Of a DNA stretch of 64,000 nucleotides, positions 53,513-63,400 are shown in pieces. Each line of letters opens with the position of its first letter. Position 1 is the first letter of the stretch. The translations under genes were made by a program, and so were the position numbers. The stretch comes from Leptolyngbya sp. CCY15150 (GTDB taxonomy: Bacteria; Cyanobacteriota; Cyanobacteriia; RECH01). The DNA lies in assembly GCF_016888135.1 (NCBI RefSeq), contig NZ_JACSWB010000173.1, forward strand, positions 1 through 64,000, given 5' to 3'. Under the pieces are notes generated by a model. It was not told the origin of the DNA and searched no databases. It saw only the letters and a list, made by a program, of their open reading frames with translations.

Positions 53513-54247
53513 CTACAGCAATGAAGGGACGCCTTGGGCCGCTGCTGTGTCTAAGAGCCACCAAAGTTCGCCCTGGGGACGAATCAAACGAGCGGGATAG
53601 ACGGCATCGTCACCCGTATCAGAAAAAATTTCGGTCAGCGCGGCCTGTTTGCTTGCGCCTGCCACCAAAAAGAGGACGGTCGCAGCTTGATTGATGAAGG
53701 GGGCGGTGAAGGTAATCCGCGGCTGACCATCTTTGTTGCCCACGGTCACCAGGCGATCGCTCACGGTGAGCGCAGCGGAATGGGGAAATAGGGAGGCGGT
53801 ATGACCATCGTCGCCTATGCCGAGCAAAATCAAATCTAGGGATGGCATGGTGCCGGCCGGGGGTTGAAAGAGATCTAGAAGTTGCTGATTGTGGCGCTGG
53901 GCAGCGATCGCTGGATCGTCAGCATCCGTTGGCATGGGCACAATCTGCTCGGCGGGGATGGGCACATGGTTGAGCCAGGCCTGGCGGGCCATCCCTTCGT
54001 TGCTATCGGGATGGGTGGGCGGCACGTAGCGTTCGTCTCCCCAAAAGATCCAAACCTTGTCCCAGGGCAGCGACTGCTGGGCTAGGGCTTCATAGAGCGG
54101 TTTAGGCGTTCCGCCACCGGCTAGAGCAATGGTGAACCGTCCTCGCTGGGCGATCGCTGCCTGGGCCCGCTCTAGAATGAGTTGCAGTGCCGTTTGTATA
54201 ATCGCGCCTTTATCAGGCAAAACCTGAATGTGCCTATCCATGACCAT
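53513..54247 (-). CDS. pgl: 6-phosphogluconolactonase
   Basis: Pgl (244 residues) hydrolyses 6-phosphogluconolactone to 6-phosphogluconate, the second step of the oxidative pentose phosphate pathway. Motifs: ALAGGGTPKPLYEAL, WGDERYVPPTHPDSNEGMA, and DLILLGIGDDGHTASLFPHSAAL, with the catalytic His and Asp. The ATG at 54247 follows GAAGAGAC; the longer open frame upstream is not family-like. No zwf or gnd gene is adjacent in this window. Confidence 0.94.
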   Translation of the reverse strand: MVMDRHIQVLPDKGAIIQTALQLILERAQAAIAQRGRFTIALAGGGTPKPLYEALAQQSLPWDKVWIFWGDERYVPPTHPDSNEGMARQAWLNHVPIPAEQIVPMPTDADDPAIAAQRHNQQLLDLFQPPAGTMPSLDLILLGIGDDGHTASLFPHSAALTVSDRLVTVGNKDGQPRITFTAPFINQAATVLFLVAGASKQAALTEIFSDTGDDAVYPARLIRPQGELWWLLDTAAAQGVPSLL

Positions 54248-54367
54248 GTCTCTTCGAGTCAACCCTTGCAGACTAGCCCACATTCGTCCTAATGATGGAA
54301 TCTCACCATTTTTTTTAGGTTCCGCATCAGCGATCGAGTCTGGGTAGATCATGGCAGAGACGTGAGA

Positions 54368-54478
54368 CTAGTACTCCGAGGCGTAATTAACCCGCCTATT
54401 GGCTGAGGCGGAAAACCGTGTGTGTCCTGGAATTCCTTTTCGTTTTTCTGTTTTCGTTCTTCCGTCTTGCGGTACTAG
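54368..54478 (-). repeat. CTAG-ended dispersed repeat, copy 2 (short form)
   Basis: 111 bp, inverted relative to copy 1 at 4723-4889. Read on the minus strand it begins CTAGTACCGCAAGACGGAAG, has the purine-rich GAACGAAAACAGAAAAACG block, the CCGCCT ... AGGCGG hairpin, and ends GCCTCGGAGTACTAG. Ends CTAGTAC/GTACTAG are perfect 7-bp inverted repeats. The TAG of its first CTAG is the stop codon of the acetyltransferase gene. CTAG at both ends could be a 4-bp target duplication. Confidence 0.8.
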
Positions 54479-55035
54479 CCAGCGTCCTGGGATTGCATAA
54501 TGCGGGGATGATGGGGACGGCAGGGAGTGCCCCAGCATATCCATTGGTTGGGTAACGAGCTGAGGACGGTACTGCGAACGCCGACCACGGCATTTGCGCC
54601 AATGGTGACCCCGGCAGCGATGAAGCAATCGGCGGCGATCCATGCGCCGTTGCCGACGGTGATCGGCGCTGTTTGTAGATCAAACTGGGACGATGCAATA
54701 TCGTGACTACCGGTGCATAGATAGCTGCGTTGGGAAATCACGCAGTGGCAGCCGATGTGGATAGGAGCCAGGCTGTAGAGCACCACGTGGTCGCCAATCC
54801 AGCTATGGTCACCGATCGCCACTCGCCAGGGAAAGGTAATTCGAGCGGTGGGGCGAATCACAACCCCTTGCCCGAGGCGGGCTCCGAACAATCGCAGCAG
54901 GGCCACGCGTAGGCCATTGCAGGGATGGGGCGTTAGGGGAAAGGCGATCGCTTGCACAAGCCACCACAGCATCACCACCCAGCCGGATCGCCCTCGCTGA
55001 AAGGAGCCAGTGCGGTAGGTGGACAAATTGACCAT
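54475..55035 (-). CDS. WcaF-like hexapeptide-repeat acetyltransferase
   Basis: A 186-residue left-handed beta-helix acetyltransferase resembling WcaF/colanic-acid O-acetyltransferases. The start motif VNLSTYRTGSFQRGRSG is typical, followed by a hydrophobic helix and hexapeptide repeats (IGDHSWIGDHVVLYSL, ITVGNGAWIAADCFIAAGV, IGANAVVGVRSTVLSS) with the catalytic His in CTGSHDIAS. These enzymes acetylate exopolysaccharide or lipopolysaccharide sugars from acetyl-CoA. The ATG at 55035 gives the homologous N terminus; upstream ATGs at 55122 or 55149 would add a Pro-rich leader. Its stop codon sits in a CTAG-ended repeat. Confidence 0.85.
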   Translation of the reverse strand: MVNLSTYRTGSFQRGRSGWVVMLWWLVQAIAFPLTPHPCNGLRVALLRLFGARLGQGVVIRPTARITFPWRVAIGDHSWIGDHVVLYSLAPIHIGCHCVISQRSYLCTGSHDIASSQFDLQTAPITVGNGAWIAADCFIAAGVTIGANAVVGVRSTVLSSLPNQWICWGTPCRPHHPRIMQSQDAG

Positions 55036-55217
55036 GGGGGTGGCGTCGGGAGCCAGGACGGAAGGATCTGAATGAGGTGGACAGGGCCAGGGCTTGGATA
55101 CAGGGTGAAACTCACGGGTCATACAACAAGGTAGGCGATCGCCTACCATCGAACCTCAAGCCACCTTTCTCAGGTTGAGCACCCAAACCCGGAGATCTAT
55201 TCTGCCTAGAATTCTGC

Positions 55218-55439
55218 CTAGAACCCTGACGAAGCCAGACCCAGCCCCTCAATCACGACTTGCTGTAGGGTAGATTTGCCGCCAAACTGCTTGGTTGCTG
55301 CCAAAACCTCAATCCCAGCCAGTTGCCCATCCTCTGCATAGTCCACCGCGATCCCCTTTTCGAGATACTTGGTGATCACCGTCGTATCGATAAAGATGAT
55401 ACTCAACACATCCACCTCAGCATCGTAATGAATCTTCAT
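55218..55439 (-). CDS. DUF2283 protein
   Basis: A 73-residue DUF2283 protein: MKIHYDAEVDVLSIIF, then the central EKGIAVDYAEDGQLAGIEVL. The family is small, found across bacteria and often near toxin-antitoxin or mobile DNA; function unknown. No partner is adjacent. It is on the same strand as the acetyltransferase gene, 182 bases upstream of that gene's start. Confidence 0.85.
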   Translation of the reverse strand: MKIHYDAEVDVLSIIFIDTTVITKYLEKGIAVDYAEDGQLAGIEVLAATKQFGGKSTLQQVVIEGLGLASSGF

Positions 55440-55532
55440 ACCATTTAGGGAGTCGGTGGGGCATGGTGCCCCGGTTGTTTCTAAGTACCATATCTTGATC
55501 TCGGTGCAATTTTTGACGGAGGTCAGACCTGT

Positions 55533-56645
55533 CTAAGTTTTAATCCTGCCGGCTTGTACGGTCAAGACATGGGACGATCGCAGCCACTGGGCATCGAAGG
55601 CGCTGAGGTGGGTGGTGGTGATCAGGGTTTGAAAGCGATCTTGAATGGTCTCCAGCAGTTTGTTCTGGCGGGTGAGATCCAGCTCTGCCAGCACATCATC
55701 GAGGAGCAACAGCGGTGGTTCGCCGATCACCATTTCAATGAGTTTCAGTTCCGCCAGTTTAATCGACAGGACTAAGGTGCGCTGTTGTCCTTGGGAGCCA
55801 TACTGACGGGCTGGGGTGCGGTTGATGCGAAAGTCCACATCATCTCGGTGGGGGCCAACGAGGGTGGTGCCTTGGTGCTGTTCAGCGATCGCCCGCTGCT
55901 GGATTTGGTCTAAAAAGGCTTGCTGAATGGCGATGGGATCATCCTGGGCTAGGAAGACATTGGGGGCATAGCGCATGTCTAGGGTTTCGGTGCGATCGCT
56001 GATGGCGTGGTGCCAATGGGCGGCAATGGGCGCAATGCGGTGAATGGCTCGGGCCCGACGGCGGATGACGTGGGTGCCGATGGTGGCCAACTGACTGTCC
56101 CAAATGGCCAGTTGGGTTGGATCGGCGGCGAGACCGCCATGGACTTGGCGCAGCAGGGCATTGCGCTGCCGCAGGGTGGCGTTATATTGCTGGAGCAGAT
56201 GGGCGTAGATGGGTTCGAGCTGGGTGAGGAGCACATCTAGCCAATCGCGCCGTAGACCTGGCCCACCACGCACCAGTTCTAGGTCTAAGCTGGAAAACTG
56301 GACGGCATTCATCACGCCCAGAAAATCAACCTGGCGGCGCAGGGGCTGGCCGTTATGGCGCAGGGTGCGGCGACCGCTGCTGCGCACCAGGATGGATAGA
56401 TCGACCGGCCCGGTGTCCCGATCGAGGGTAGCGGTGATGGAGCCCGTGGCTTGGTCATCTTGCACCAAGTCGCGATCGCGGCTAGCTCGGTGCGATCGCA
56501 AGGTTGCCAGCAGTTCCACCGCCTCTAGTAGATTGGATTTTCCCTGGGCATTGTCGCCCACCAAGATGGTTTTGGGCGCTTGAAACATCACCGCTTGGTC
56601 GTGGTAATTACGAAAGTGGCGGAGGTGCAAAGATTTCAAATACAT
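55533..56645 (-). CDS. recF: DNA replication and repair protein RecF
   Basis: RecF (370 residues) is an SMC-like ATPase that with RecO and RecR loads RecA at gaps. It shows [14 protein letters not shown], Walker [19 protein letters not shown], the ABC-type signature [18 protein letters not shown], and Walker [13 protein letters not shown]. The ATG at 56645 gives the family N terminus; the upstream open frame overlaps the pacL stop. The distance to the pacL stop is 13 bases, so recF is probably translated from the same transcript as the P-type ATPase. Confidence 0.94.
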   Translation of the reverse strand: MYLKSLHLRHFRNYHDQAVMFQAPKTILVGDNAQGKSNLLEAVELLATLRSHRASRDRDLVQDDQATGSITATLDRDTGPVDLSILVRSSGRRTLRHNGQPLRRQVDFLGVMNAVQFSSLDLELVRGGPGLRRDWLDVLLTQLEPIYAHLLQQYNATLRQRNALLRQVHGGLAADPTQLAIWDSQLATIGTHVIRRRARAIHRIAPIAAHWHHAISDRTETLDMRYAPNVFLAQDDPIAIQQAFLDQIQQRAIAEQHQGTTLVGPHRDDVDFRINRTPARQYGSQGQQRTLVLSIKLAELKLIEMVIGEPPLLLLDDVLAELDLTRQNKLLETIQDRFQTLITTTHLSAFDAQWLRSSHVLTVQAGRIKT

Positions 56646-56658
56646 GAGCGATCGCCGA

Positions 56659-59496
56659 TTAGCCCTTACCCGAGCGATACCATCGAATGAATAGTTTTTC
56701 GAGTTCAACCCAGACAAATAAGAGGGTGCTAAATCCGAAGCATATCGCTAGTTCCGTTGCATTCAACACTTGGGTGCCAAAAAATAGGCGCAGGGGTTCA
56801 ACATAGATCAGCATCAGTTGCAGCACTGTCGTCACCAAGACAGCACCCCACACATACACGTTGGAAAAGGGATTCATCTCAATGGTCAGACGAGAGCTAG
56901 AGCGAACAGCGATCGCATGCCCCATCTGTGAAAGGCAGAGCATAGTAAACACCATGGTTTTCCATCGTTCAGGATGCCCTTCGCGCATGGTGAAGTGAAA
57001 GGAAAAGACCATCAGCGTAATGGTAATGATGGCGAACACCACTCCAATGCGCAGCATGTAGCTGCCGAGACCCCGAGCAAAAATGTTCTCTTGGGGGTCG
57101 TGGGGTGGACGCTGCATCACATTCGGTTCGGCAGGCTCTACAGCCAGGGCCAGGGCCGGCAAGCCATCGGTCACCAAGTTCATCCAAAGAATTTGTAGAG
57201 GAATCAGCGGCACACCGCCCCCAGGCACCAGGATGGGTGAGGCAGCGATCGTCAATACCTCGCCAATGTTGGAGCCCAAGACGTACTTTACAAAGCGACG
57301 GATATTGGAATAGACCACTCGCCCCTCCTCCGTTGCCGCTACGATGCTGGCAAAGTTGTCATCCAGCAACACCATATCGCTAGCTTCTTTGCTGACATCG
57401 GTGCCAGTGATGCCCATGGCGATGCCGATATTGGCCTGCTTCAGCGCCGGGGCATCGTTAACGCCATCGCCGGTCATCGCCACAATTTTGCCTTGACGCT
57501 GCAGGGCGCGGACAATCCGCAGCTTATGTTCAGGAGACACCCTGGCATAGACACTGACGCGCTTGACATGGGCTTCTAGCTCTTGGGTATCTAGGTGTTC
57601 GAGTTCGCGACCGGTGAGCACCAAGGTGCCGGGTTCAGCAATGCCCAAATCTTCAGCGATCGCCCTGGCGGTGAGTTGATGATCGCCGGTAATCATAATC
57701 GGCCGAATACCCGCTTGCCGACAGCGCTTCACCGCCTCCCGCACTTCCGGACGCGGCGCATCCAGCATCCCCACCAGACCAAGCCAGATTAAGGATTGTT
57801 CGGCCGTTTGCTCCGATCGCTCTGGCGGTATGTCGTCTAGAGGGCGATAGGCAAATCCCAACACCCGCAGCCCTCGGCCGGCTAGTTGATTATTTTGATC
57901 GAGGATATGCTGCCGTAGCTCGGCTGTGAGCGGTTCAGGGCGATCGCCTAGCTGAACCTGGGTGCATTGCTCCAGAATGAGTTCTGGTGATCCCTTACAG
58001 AATAAAACCGAGGAGCAATCGGTATTCAGCACCGTAGATAGATGGGGAACATCCCGATTGCCGTAGCGACCCTGGGTGGGCACCACAACGCTCATGCGTT
58101 TCCGCTCAGAAGTGAACGGAAATTCTACTTGGCGGGGAAACTGTTCCGTCCATGTGGATTGTTCAAACTGGATCTTGCCCGCTAGGGTGAGCAGGGCTCC
58201 TTCTGTCGGATCGCCCAAAATACTCCAGCCCTCGCTCTGTTCCTGCAGGATCGCATCGTTGCACAGCACACAGGCAGCCATCAAGGCTTGGAGGGCTGGG
58301 AAGTCTTGGGGAGCGATCGCCCTATCCCCCTGTCGGCATTCCCCAGCAGGCTCATAGCCATCGCCGGTGACGGTGAGTTCGATGGAGCCCGACTCCCCCA
58401 TCAACTCCACTTGCTGCACCACCATTTTGTTTTGAGTGAGGGTGCCGGTTTTATCCGAACAGATGGTGGTTACAGAACCCAAGGTTTCCACGGCGGGCAG
58501 TTTACGAATGAGGGCATGGCGTTTCACCATCCGCTGGGTGCCAAGGGCGAGGGTGACGGTAATCACGGCGGGCAGCCCCTCTGGGACGACAGCTACTGCC
58601 ATACTCAGAGATACTTCTAGCAGATCTTCAAACGCATCCCGCCCGGCATAGAGCACCCCACCCACAACAACCAGCGCAACTAGAACCAAGGAGCTACCCA
58701 CTAGGACATTGCCGAGCTGGGTCATGCGCAGTTGCAGCGGTGTGGGATCCGCCTCCACATCCTGCAGCATAGTGGCAATGCGTCCTAGCTCTGTTTTCAT
58801 GCCGGTGCTGGTGATCAACACGGTGCCACGACCGTTGATCACCTCTGTGCCCTGAAACACCATATTGGTGCGATCGCCCAGGGAGGCTTCTGCATCCAGC
58901 GGCTGGGTGGTTTGCTTCATCACCGCTTCCGCCTCTCCCGTGAGCGACGACTCCCGCACTTGGAGATTGCTCGCTTCCAGTAACAGCCCATCGGCGGAAA
59001 TCTGCCGTCCGGCATCAAGCAGCATGATGTCTCCCGGCACCAGATACTTCGCCTCTACCTCACTCACCTTGCCATCTCGCAAAACTCGCACGGTAGGCGC
59101 TGATAATTGCTTGAGAGCGGCAAGAGCCTTTTCGGCACGACTTTCTTGCAGGTAGCCCAGAATGCCATTGAGGACGACGATCAGAAAAATGGCGATCGCA
59201 TCCTTAGGAAAGTTGTCATTGCGAATATCTAAAATGGCAGAGACGACGGCCACCGCCATCAACATCAACAGCATGATGTTGGTGAACTGATCCAGCAAAA
59301 TTCTGAAGGTGCTGCGCCCGCCCCGTTCTTCTAACTCATTGAGCCCATAAACCTTCTGCCGCGCTTTTACTTCAGCATGAGTTAGTCCTTGATAGCGATC
59401 GCTTTCTAAGCGTGCAAGTGCGTGCTCCAGATCCAGCGTGTGCCAGGCGGTAGCTGCATGAGAGCCTGGGTTCGTAGATGCAAAATCTGGTGTCAT
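56659..59496 (-). CDS. pacL: P-type Ca2+-transporting ATPase (PacL type)
   Basis: A 945-residue P2A-type calcium ATPase. The N-terminal cation-ATPase domain is followed by ten predicted helices and a phosphorylation loop with the catalytic Asp in [15 protein letters not shown] (about residue 351). Calcium-site residues typical of SERCA are present: PEGLPAV in helix 4, [10 protein letters not shown] in helix 5 and NLVTDGLPA in helix 6. The hinge [21 protein letters not shown] is complete. It pumps Ca2+ out of the cytosol; PacL in Synechococcus is the best-studied relative. recF follows by 13 bases. Confidence 0.93.
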   Translation of the reverse strand: MTPDFASTNPGSHAATAWHTLDLEHALARLESDRYQGLTHAEVKARQKVYGLNELEERGGRSTFRILLDQFTNIMLLMLMAVAVVSAILDIRNDNFPKDAIAIFLIVVLNGILGYLQESRAEKALAALKQLSAPTVRVLRDGKVSEVEAKYLVPGDIMLLDAGRQISADGLLLEASNLQVRESSLTGEAEAVMKQTTQPLDAEASLGDRTNMVFQGTEVINGRGTVLITSTGMKTELGRIATMLQDVEADPTPLQLRMTQLGNVLVGSSLVLVALVVVGGVLYAGRDAFEDLLEVSLSMAVAVVPEGLPAVITVTLALGTQRMVKRHALIRKLPAVETLGSVTTICSDKTGTLTQNKMVVQQVELMGESGSIELTVTGDGYEPAGECRQGDRAIAPQDFPALQALMAACVLCNDAILQEQSEGWSILGDPTEGALLTLAGKIQFEQSTWTEQFPRQVEFPFTSERKRMSVVVPTQGRYGNRDVPHLSTVLNTDCSSVLFCKGSPELILEQCTQVQLGDRPEPLTAELRQHILDQNNQLAGRGLRVLGFAYRPLDDIPPERSEQTAEQSLIWLGLVGMLDAPRPEVREAVKRCRQAGIRPIMITGDHQLTARAIAEDLGIAEPGTLVLTGRELEHLDTQELEAHVKRVSVYARVSPEHKLRIVRALQRQGKIVAMTGDGVNDAPALKQANIGIAMGITGTDVSKEASDMVLLDDNFASIVAATEEGRVVYSNIRRFVKYVLGSNIGEVLTIAASPILVPGGGVPLIPLQILWMNLVTDGLPALALAVEPAEPNVMQRPPHDPQENIFARGLGSYMLRIGVVFAIITITLMVFSFHFTMREGHPERWKTMVFTMLCLSQMGHAIAVRSSSRLTIEMNPFSNVYVWGAVLVTTVLQLMLIYVEPLRLFFGTQVLNATELAICFGFSTLLFVWVELEKLFIRWYRSGKG

Positions 59497-59720
59497 AACG
59501 TCAACCTACAGTGCGATCGCCTACAGCCATAGATCATAGTGCCTTAAAAACCTCTGCGGTACTACCCTGGGGTAGGCTTTACTGCAAAATTGGCATTTCG
59601 GCTACCAGCGGCGCAAGGTTTTTGGTGGTGATGCTGGAGCAAAAACCAGCGATCGCCCCCAATTCTCGCTAGGATAGTTCGACCTGTCTCGCGATGACAG
59701 CTTTGAGGAGGATGATCGGT

Positions 59721-60377
59721 ATGAAATTCAAGTCAGCTACGCTTTGGTTGGTGGCGATCGCCGTGATCTTAGGCGCGGGGGTGGTCATACTAGAAACCCA
59801 GCGATCGCCCGAGGCAGCATCCCAAGCGGAGGGTGTGGAACCTCTATTTACCTTTGAAGAACAAGACATTCAAGCCTTCACCCTCACCACCCAACTGCGC
59901 ACCCTGCGGTTTGAGCGCGATGATCAGGGGCGCTGGCAGATGTTGGAACCGGAGCAAATGCCGGCCAATGATGCCTCGATTGCCTTTTTACTCAACCTGC
60001 TGGTGTCAGGGGAAAGCGATCGCACCCTATCGGTGCCGGCGGCGGATTGGGAGGTGTTTAGTTTTCATCAACCGCTGGCGGTGATCAACCTGACGGTTGA
60101 GGGTGAGGAAGAGGAGCGATCGCTGACGGTGGGAGGCTATGATTTCAACCGCAGCGCCCTCTATGCCCATCGCGATCTGCCAGACAATGCCCCCGATGGC
60201 TTGGAGACGCTAGATGTTTTGCTGGTGACGCCGAGTTTTGAAGATGCGGTCAGCCGTCCGTTGGATGATTGGAAGCAGCTTGAGGAGCAGGGGAGCGATC
60301 CGGAGTCGGGTGAACCAGCAGATGATCTAGTACCGGATGACGCTAACGATCCAGAGACTCCTGAAGGCGAGAATTAA
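59721..60377 (+). CDS. DUF4340-like protein with an N-terminal membrane segment
   Basis: A 218-residue protein. After MKFKSATLWLVAIAVILGAGVVIL, a single hydrophobic segment or uncleaved signal, comes a domain resembling DUF4340 (EEQDIQAFTLTTQLRTLRFE, DGRWQMLEPEQMPANDASI, LLNLLV, DWEVFSFHQPLAVINL, LTVGGYDFNRSALYA). It ends in an acidic low-complexity tail. In other cyanobacteria DUF4340 proteins lie with gliding or ABC-transporter (GldG-like) genes; none is adjacent here, so the context gives no role. The ATG at 59721 follows GAGGAGG by eight bases. Confidence 0.8.
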   Translation: MKFKSATLWLVAIAVILGAGVVILETQRSPEAASQAEGVEPLFTFEEQDIQAFTLTTQLRTLRFERDDQGRWQMLEPEQMPANDASIAFLLNLLVSGESDRTLSVPAADWEVFSFHQPLAVINLTVEGEEEERSLTVGGYDFNRSALYAHRDLPDNAPDGLETLDVLLVTPSFEDAVSRPLDDWKQLEEQGSDPESGEPADDLVPDDANDPETPEGEN

Positions 60378-60482
60378 TTCTAAGCTGGAGATAACCATGG
60401 GAGAGCGATCGCCCTCTCACTGCACCAACCACCAGATCAGAAGAGCGATCGCTCTTGAGTAACCCCAAGACTTACAGATTTA

Positions 60483-63400
60483 TTAGGTTATTAGTGTTTG
60501 TATGTGAGCAATTAGTTTCTCGGTCTCAACTTTGGAATCTGTAAACCAATCTGTAGACCAAATCCGGTAGATCTTCCACCCCAACTGCTCTAGAACTTGC
60601 TGACGAAGGCGATCGCGATCGCGTGCTGCTTTTGATGAATGGTAGGTAGCTCCGTCGCATTCAACTCCAAGTAGATAGGTGCCTGGTTGTCTAGGATCGA
60701 CCACTGCTAAGTCAATGAAGTAACCGGAAACTCCTATTTGGGGTACTACCTCATATCCATGCTGACGCAGCCGTTCAGCAACAAAAACCTCAAAGTCACT
60801 ATCTGGCTCTCTGTTTGTAACAATTGGTTGTTTTCTTATTAAACGTTGTGTTTGAGCATAATCTAAATATGCTTTGAGTATATGCACGCCATCCTTGGAT
60901 GTTGCACTTGGACGAATGTCACTAGCTTGCATTGAGGAGAAGACGACTACTCGTTCTTTAGCACGGGTAAATAGAACATTTAAGCGACGATGACCATTTT
61001 GGAGATTGATGGGGCCGAACCGCTGCATAACAGGCATACCTGGACGTTCAGGGCCATACACTGTTGAAATGAAAATGACATCACGCTCATCTCCCTGGAC
61101 ATTTTCTAGGTTTTTAACGAAAAATGGCTCTAGTGTGCTCTCTCTCGCTGTCCGATATTGCTCAAGTTCTGGATAAAGAGCAAAAAGCCGATCCATCTCA
61201 TCTAGCAACAATTCCTGCTGTTTTTGGTTAAGGGTAACAACTCCTAGCGAAAGGTTAGGATATTGCCTCATAAAGTCTGCTGTTGCCTCTGCAACACGCA
61301 TTGCCTCAGGAACATTAGCCCCAGAACGGTATGCTCCTGTTTTGATATATTGATACTCAACGGCAAATTTTTTATTGGGCGAGGGAAAAATTGTGAGCTT
61401 TCCATCATAAAAATGACAATTGGAGAAATCAATTAAGCTTTGGTGTCGTGAGCGGTAATGCCACTTCAATTGACGAATAGGATAAAAAACCTTGAGTGAC
61501 ATATCCAGAATCGACTCATTATCTAGAACGTCTACTTCCTGTTCAATATCTTCATCAACGGTCTGTTCAAAGTTAGACCTAAAGAAGTCAGTAGGTGGCA
61601 ACTGTTTTGGATCACCAACGACTACCAACTGTTTGGCTCTTGCAATGGAGCCAATAGCCTCTTCTGGGCGCATCTGGGACGCTTCATCAATAATAACTAG
61701 ATCAAATGTAACAGCACCAGGAGGAATGAACTGAGCAACGCTAGCTGGCGACATCATCCAGCATGGCTTCAACTGCTGAAGTGCAACACTAGCCCGCTGA
61801 AATAGTTCACGCTGGGGTATATGACGTTTCTGCTTGTTAATTTCATTCTGAATTAATGCTAGATTTGTCAGCTCAGATTTTCGCCCACGACTATTTCCAG
61901 GTTCAATAGTAACTTGTGCTAGCTGCGCCACCAACTGTTTTTGGTATAACCTCAACAATTTCTTGTCTGATTGTTGAAATTGCTTGCGAGCCTGAGCCTG
62001 ATCAATCCCAGACAATCGACTAAGCTCAGGATGCTTTTGATAGGCAAATCTTAGGAGCGATCGATAGAAGACAGCCTGATAGACATCTTCTAGATTGTCT
62101 AGGGCTAAATTTTCACGTTCAAATGCTTCAACGAGAGACTGTATGCCATCATCAGCAACCTGCTGATAGACTCGATGGTAGTTAATCCATGTAGGCAAGT
62201 CACTACTGGCTGCCACTGCCCGATCAACACGCTCAGCAATTTTCTCGATCCTAATATCAGTTATATTCTGGCTTCCAAACATCACTTGAACATCGGGTTG
62301 ACCTAGCTGAAAAAATGCTTGTCGATAACGTGCTTCGTTTTCGAGAAACTCAGATAAGCTATGTGAAGCATCATGAATTTCTTTCACTACAAGAGCGGCA
62401 TCTGCAGTAAATATTTTGTCTTGAATGGATTTAGGTAGCTGGGATTGAATAACTGATTTAGCAAAGTTAGTCGTTGCTTCTAATCGATCAATGTCTGTTA
62501 GATCCTCCTGATAAAAACGCCCTAACGTATAAATTGCTTCAGATAAATTAATCTTTTGTTGTGTAGCCTCAAGTTCTTCAATCCGTTGAATTAGCTCGGA
62601 GGCAAAGGAGTTTATTGTGAGCAATCCCTGGAAGTCAGTTTCTAATCCCTTGAAGAACTTGCCGCAAACTCGCTTCAGTTTGGCATCGCACTTAAAGCGA
62701 TCTAATTGCTCTTGAAACCGTGCGATTTTTTCGAAGATGCCAGCAATTTCAGAATCTGAGCAATGAGATGATTGCTTCTGAATTTTCTTCCACAGATCTT
62801 TAGCTTCTCGATATTTAGAGTTAAATAAAGAGGATAATAAGTTGGACTGACGAAGCTGCTTAGCATAGTGAGACATTTGACCTGAGCCTTTACAAGCATA
62901 TAGATTGTAGCTTCGGCTCAACTCAGTTCGGGATGCTTTTAGACTATCGCTAGTTTCTTTTGCCTTTATGAGTAGAGAAGCATGGGAAGAATTACAGAGT
63001 TCAGGAACTTGTGTACGTAAAGCTTGAACTGCATTATGTATATGCTCAATATCTTCCTCACTGTTTTGCGGCTCTCCAAGTAAAAATTTGAATCGACTTA
63101 GTTCAGACGAATCTAGTCCTTCCTGGAAAAACTGCATTAGGACTTGCTTATTTCTTATAAGATCTTTTACTTGATGTGTCAGTAATATAACAGAACTGTT
63201 CTTTTTGTTTGTTTTTAGAACGGGTAGTAATGCTCCTTCAATCAAAGGATGTATCCTGGGACAGTTTCCTAGCCGTTGCTGAACTTTTTGAATTTCTGTT
63301 AGCGTTGCCTTCTGTTCAAGTCCTAATATCCTGACAACTTGATGCCATGTGCTGTGAAGCTGTTTCAAGGCATTTGACCACATTTCTGCATTCGCACGCA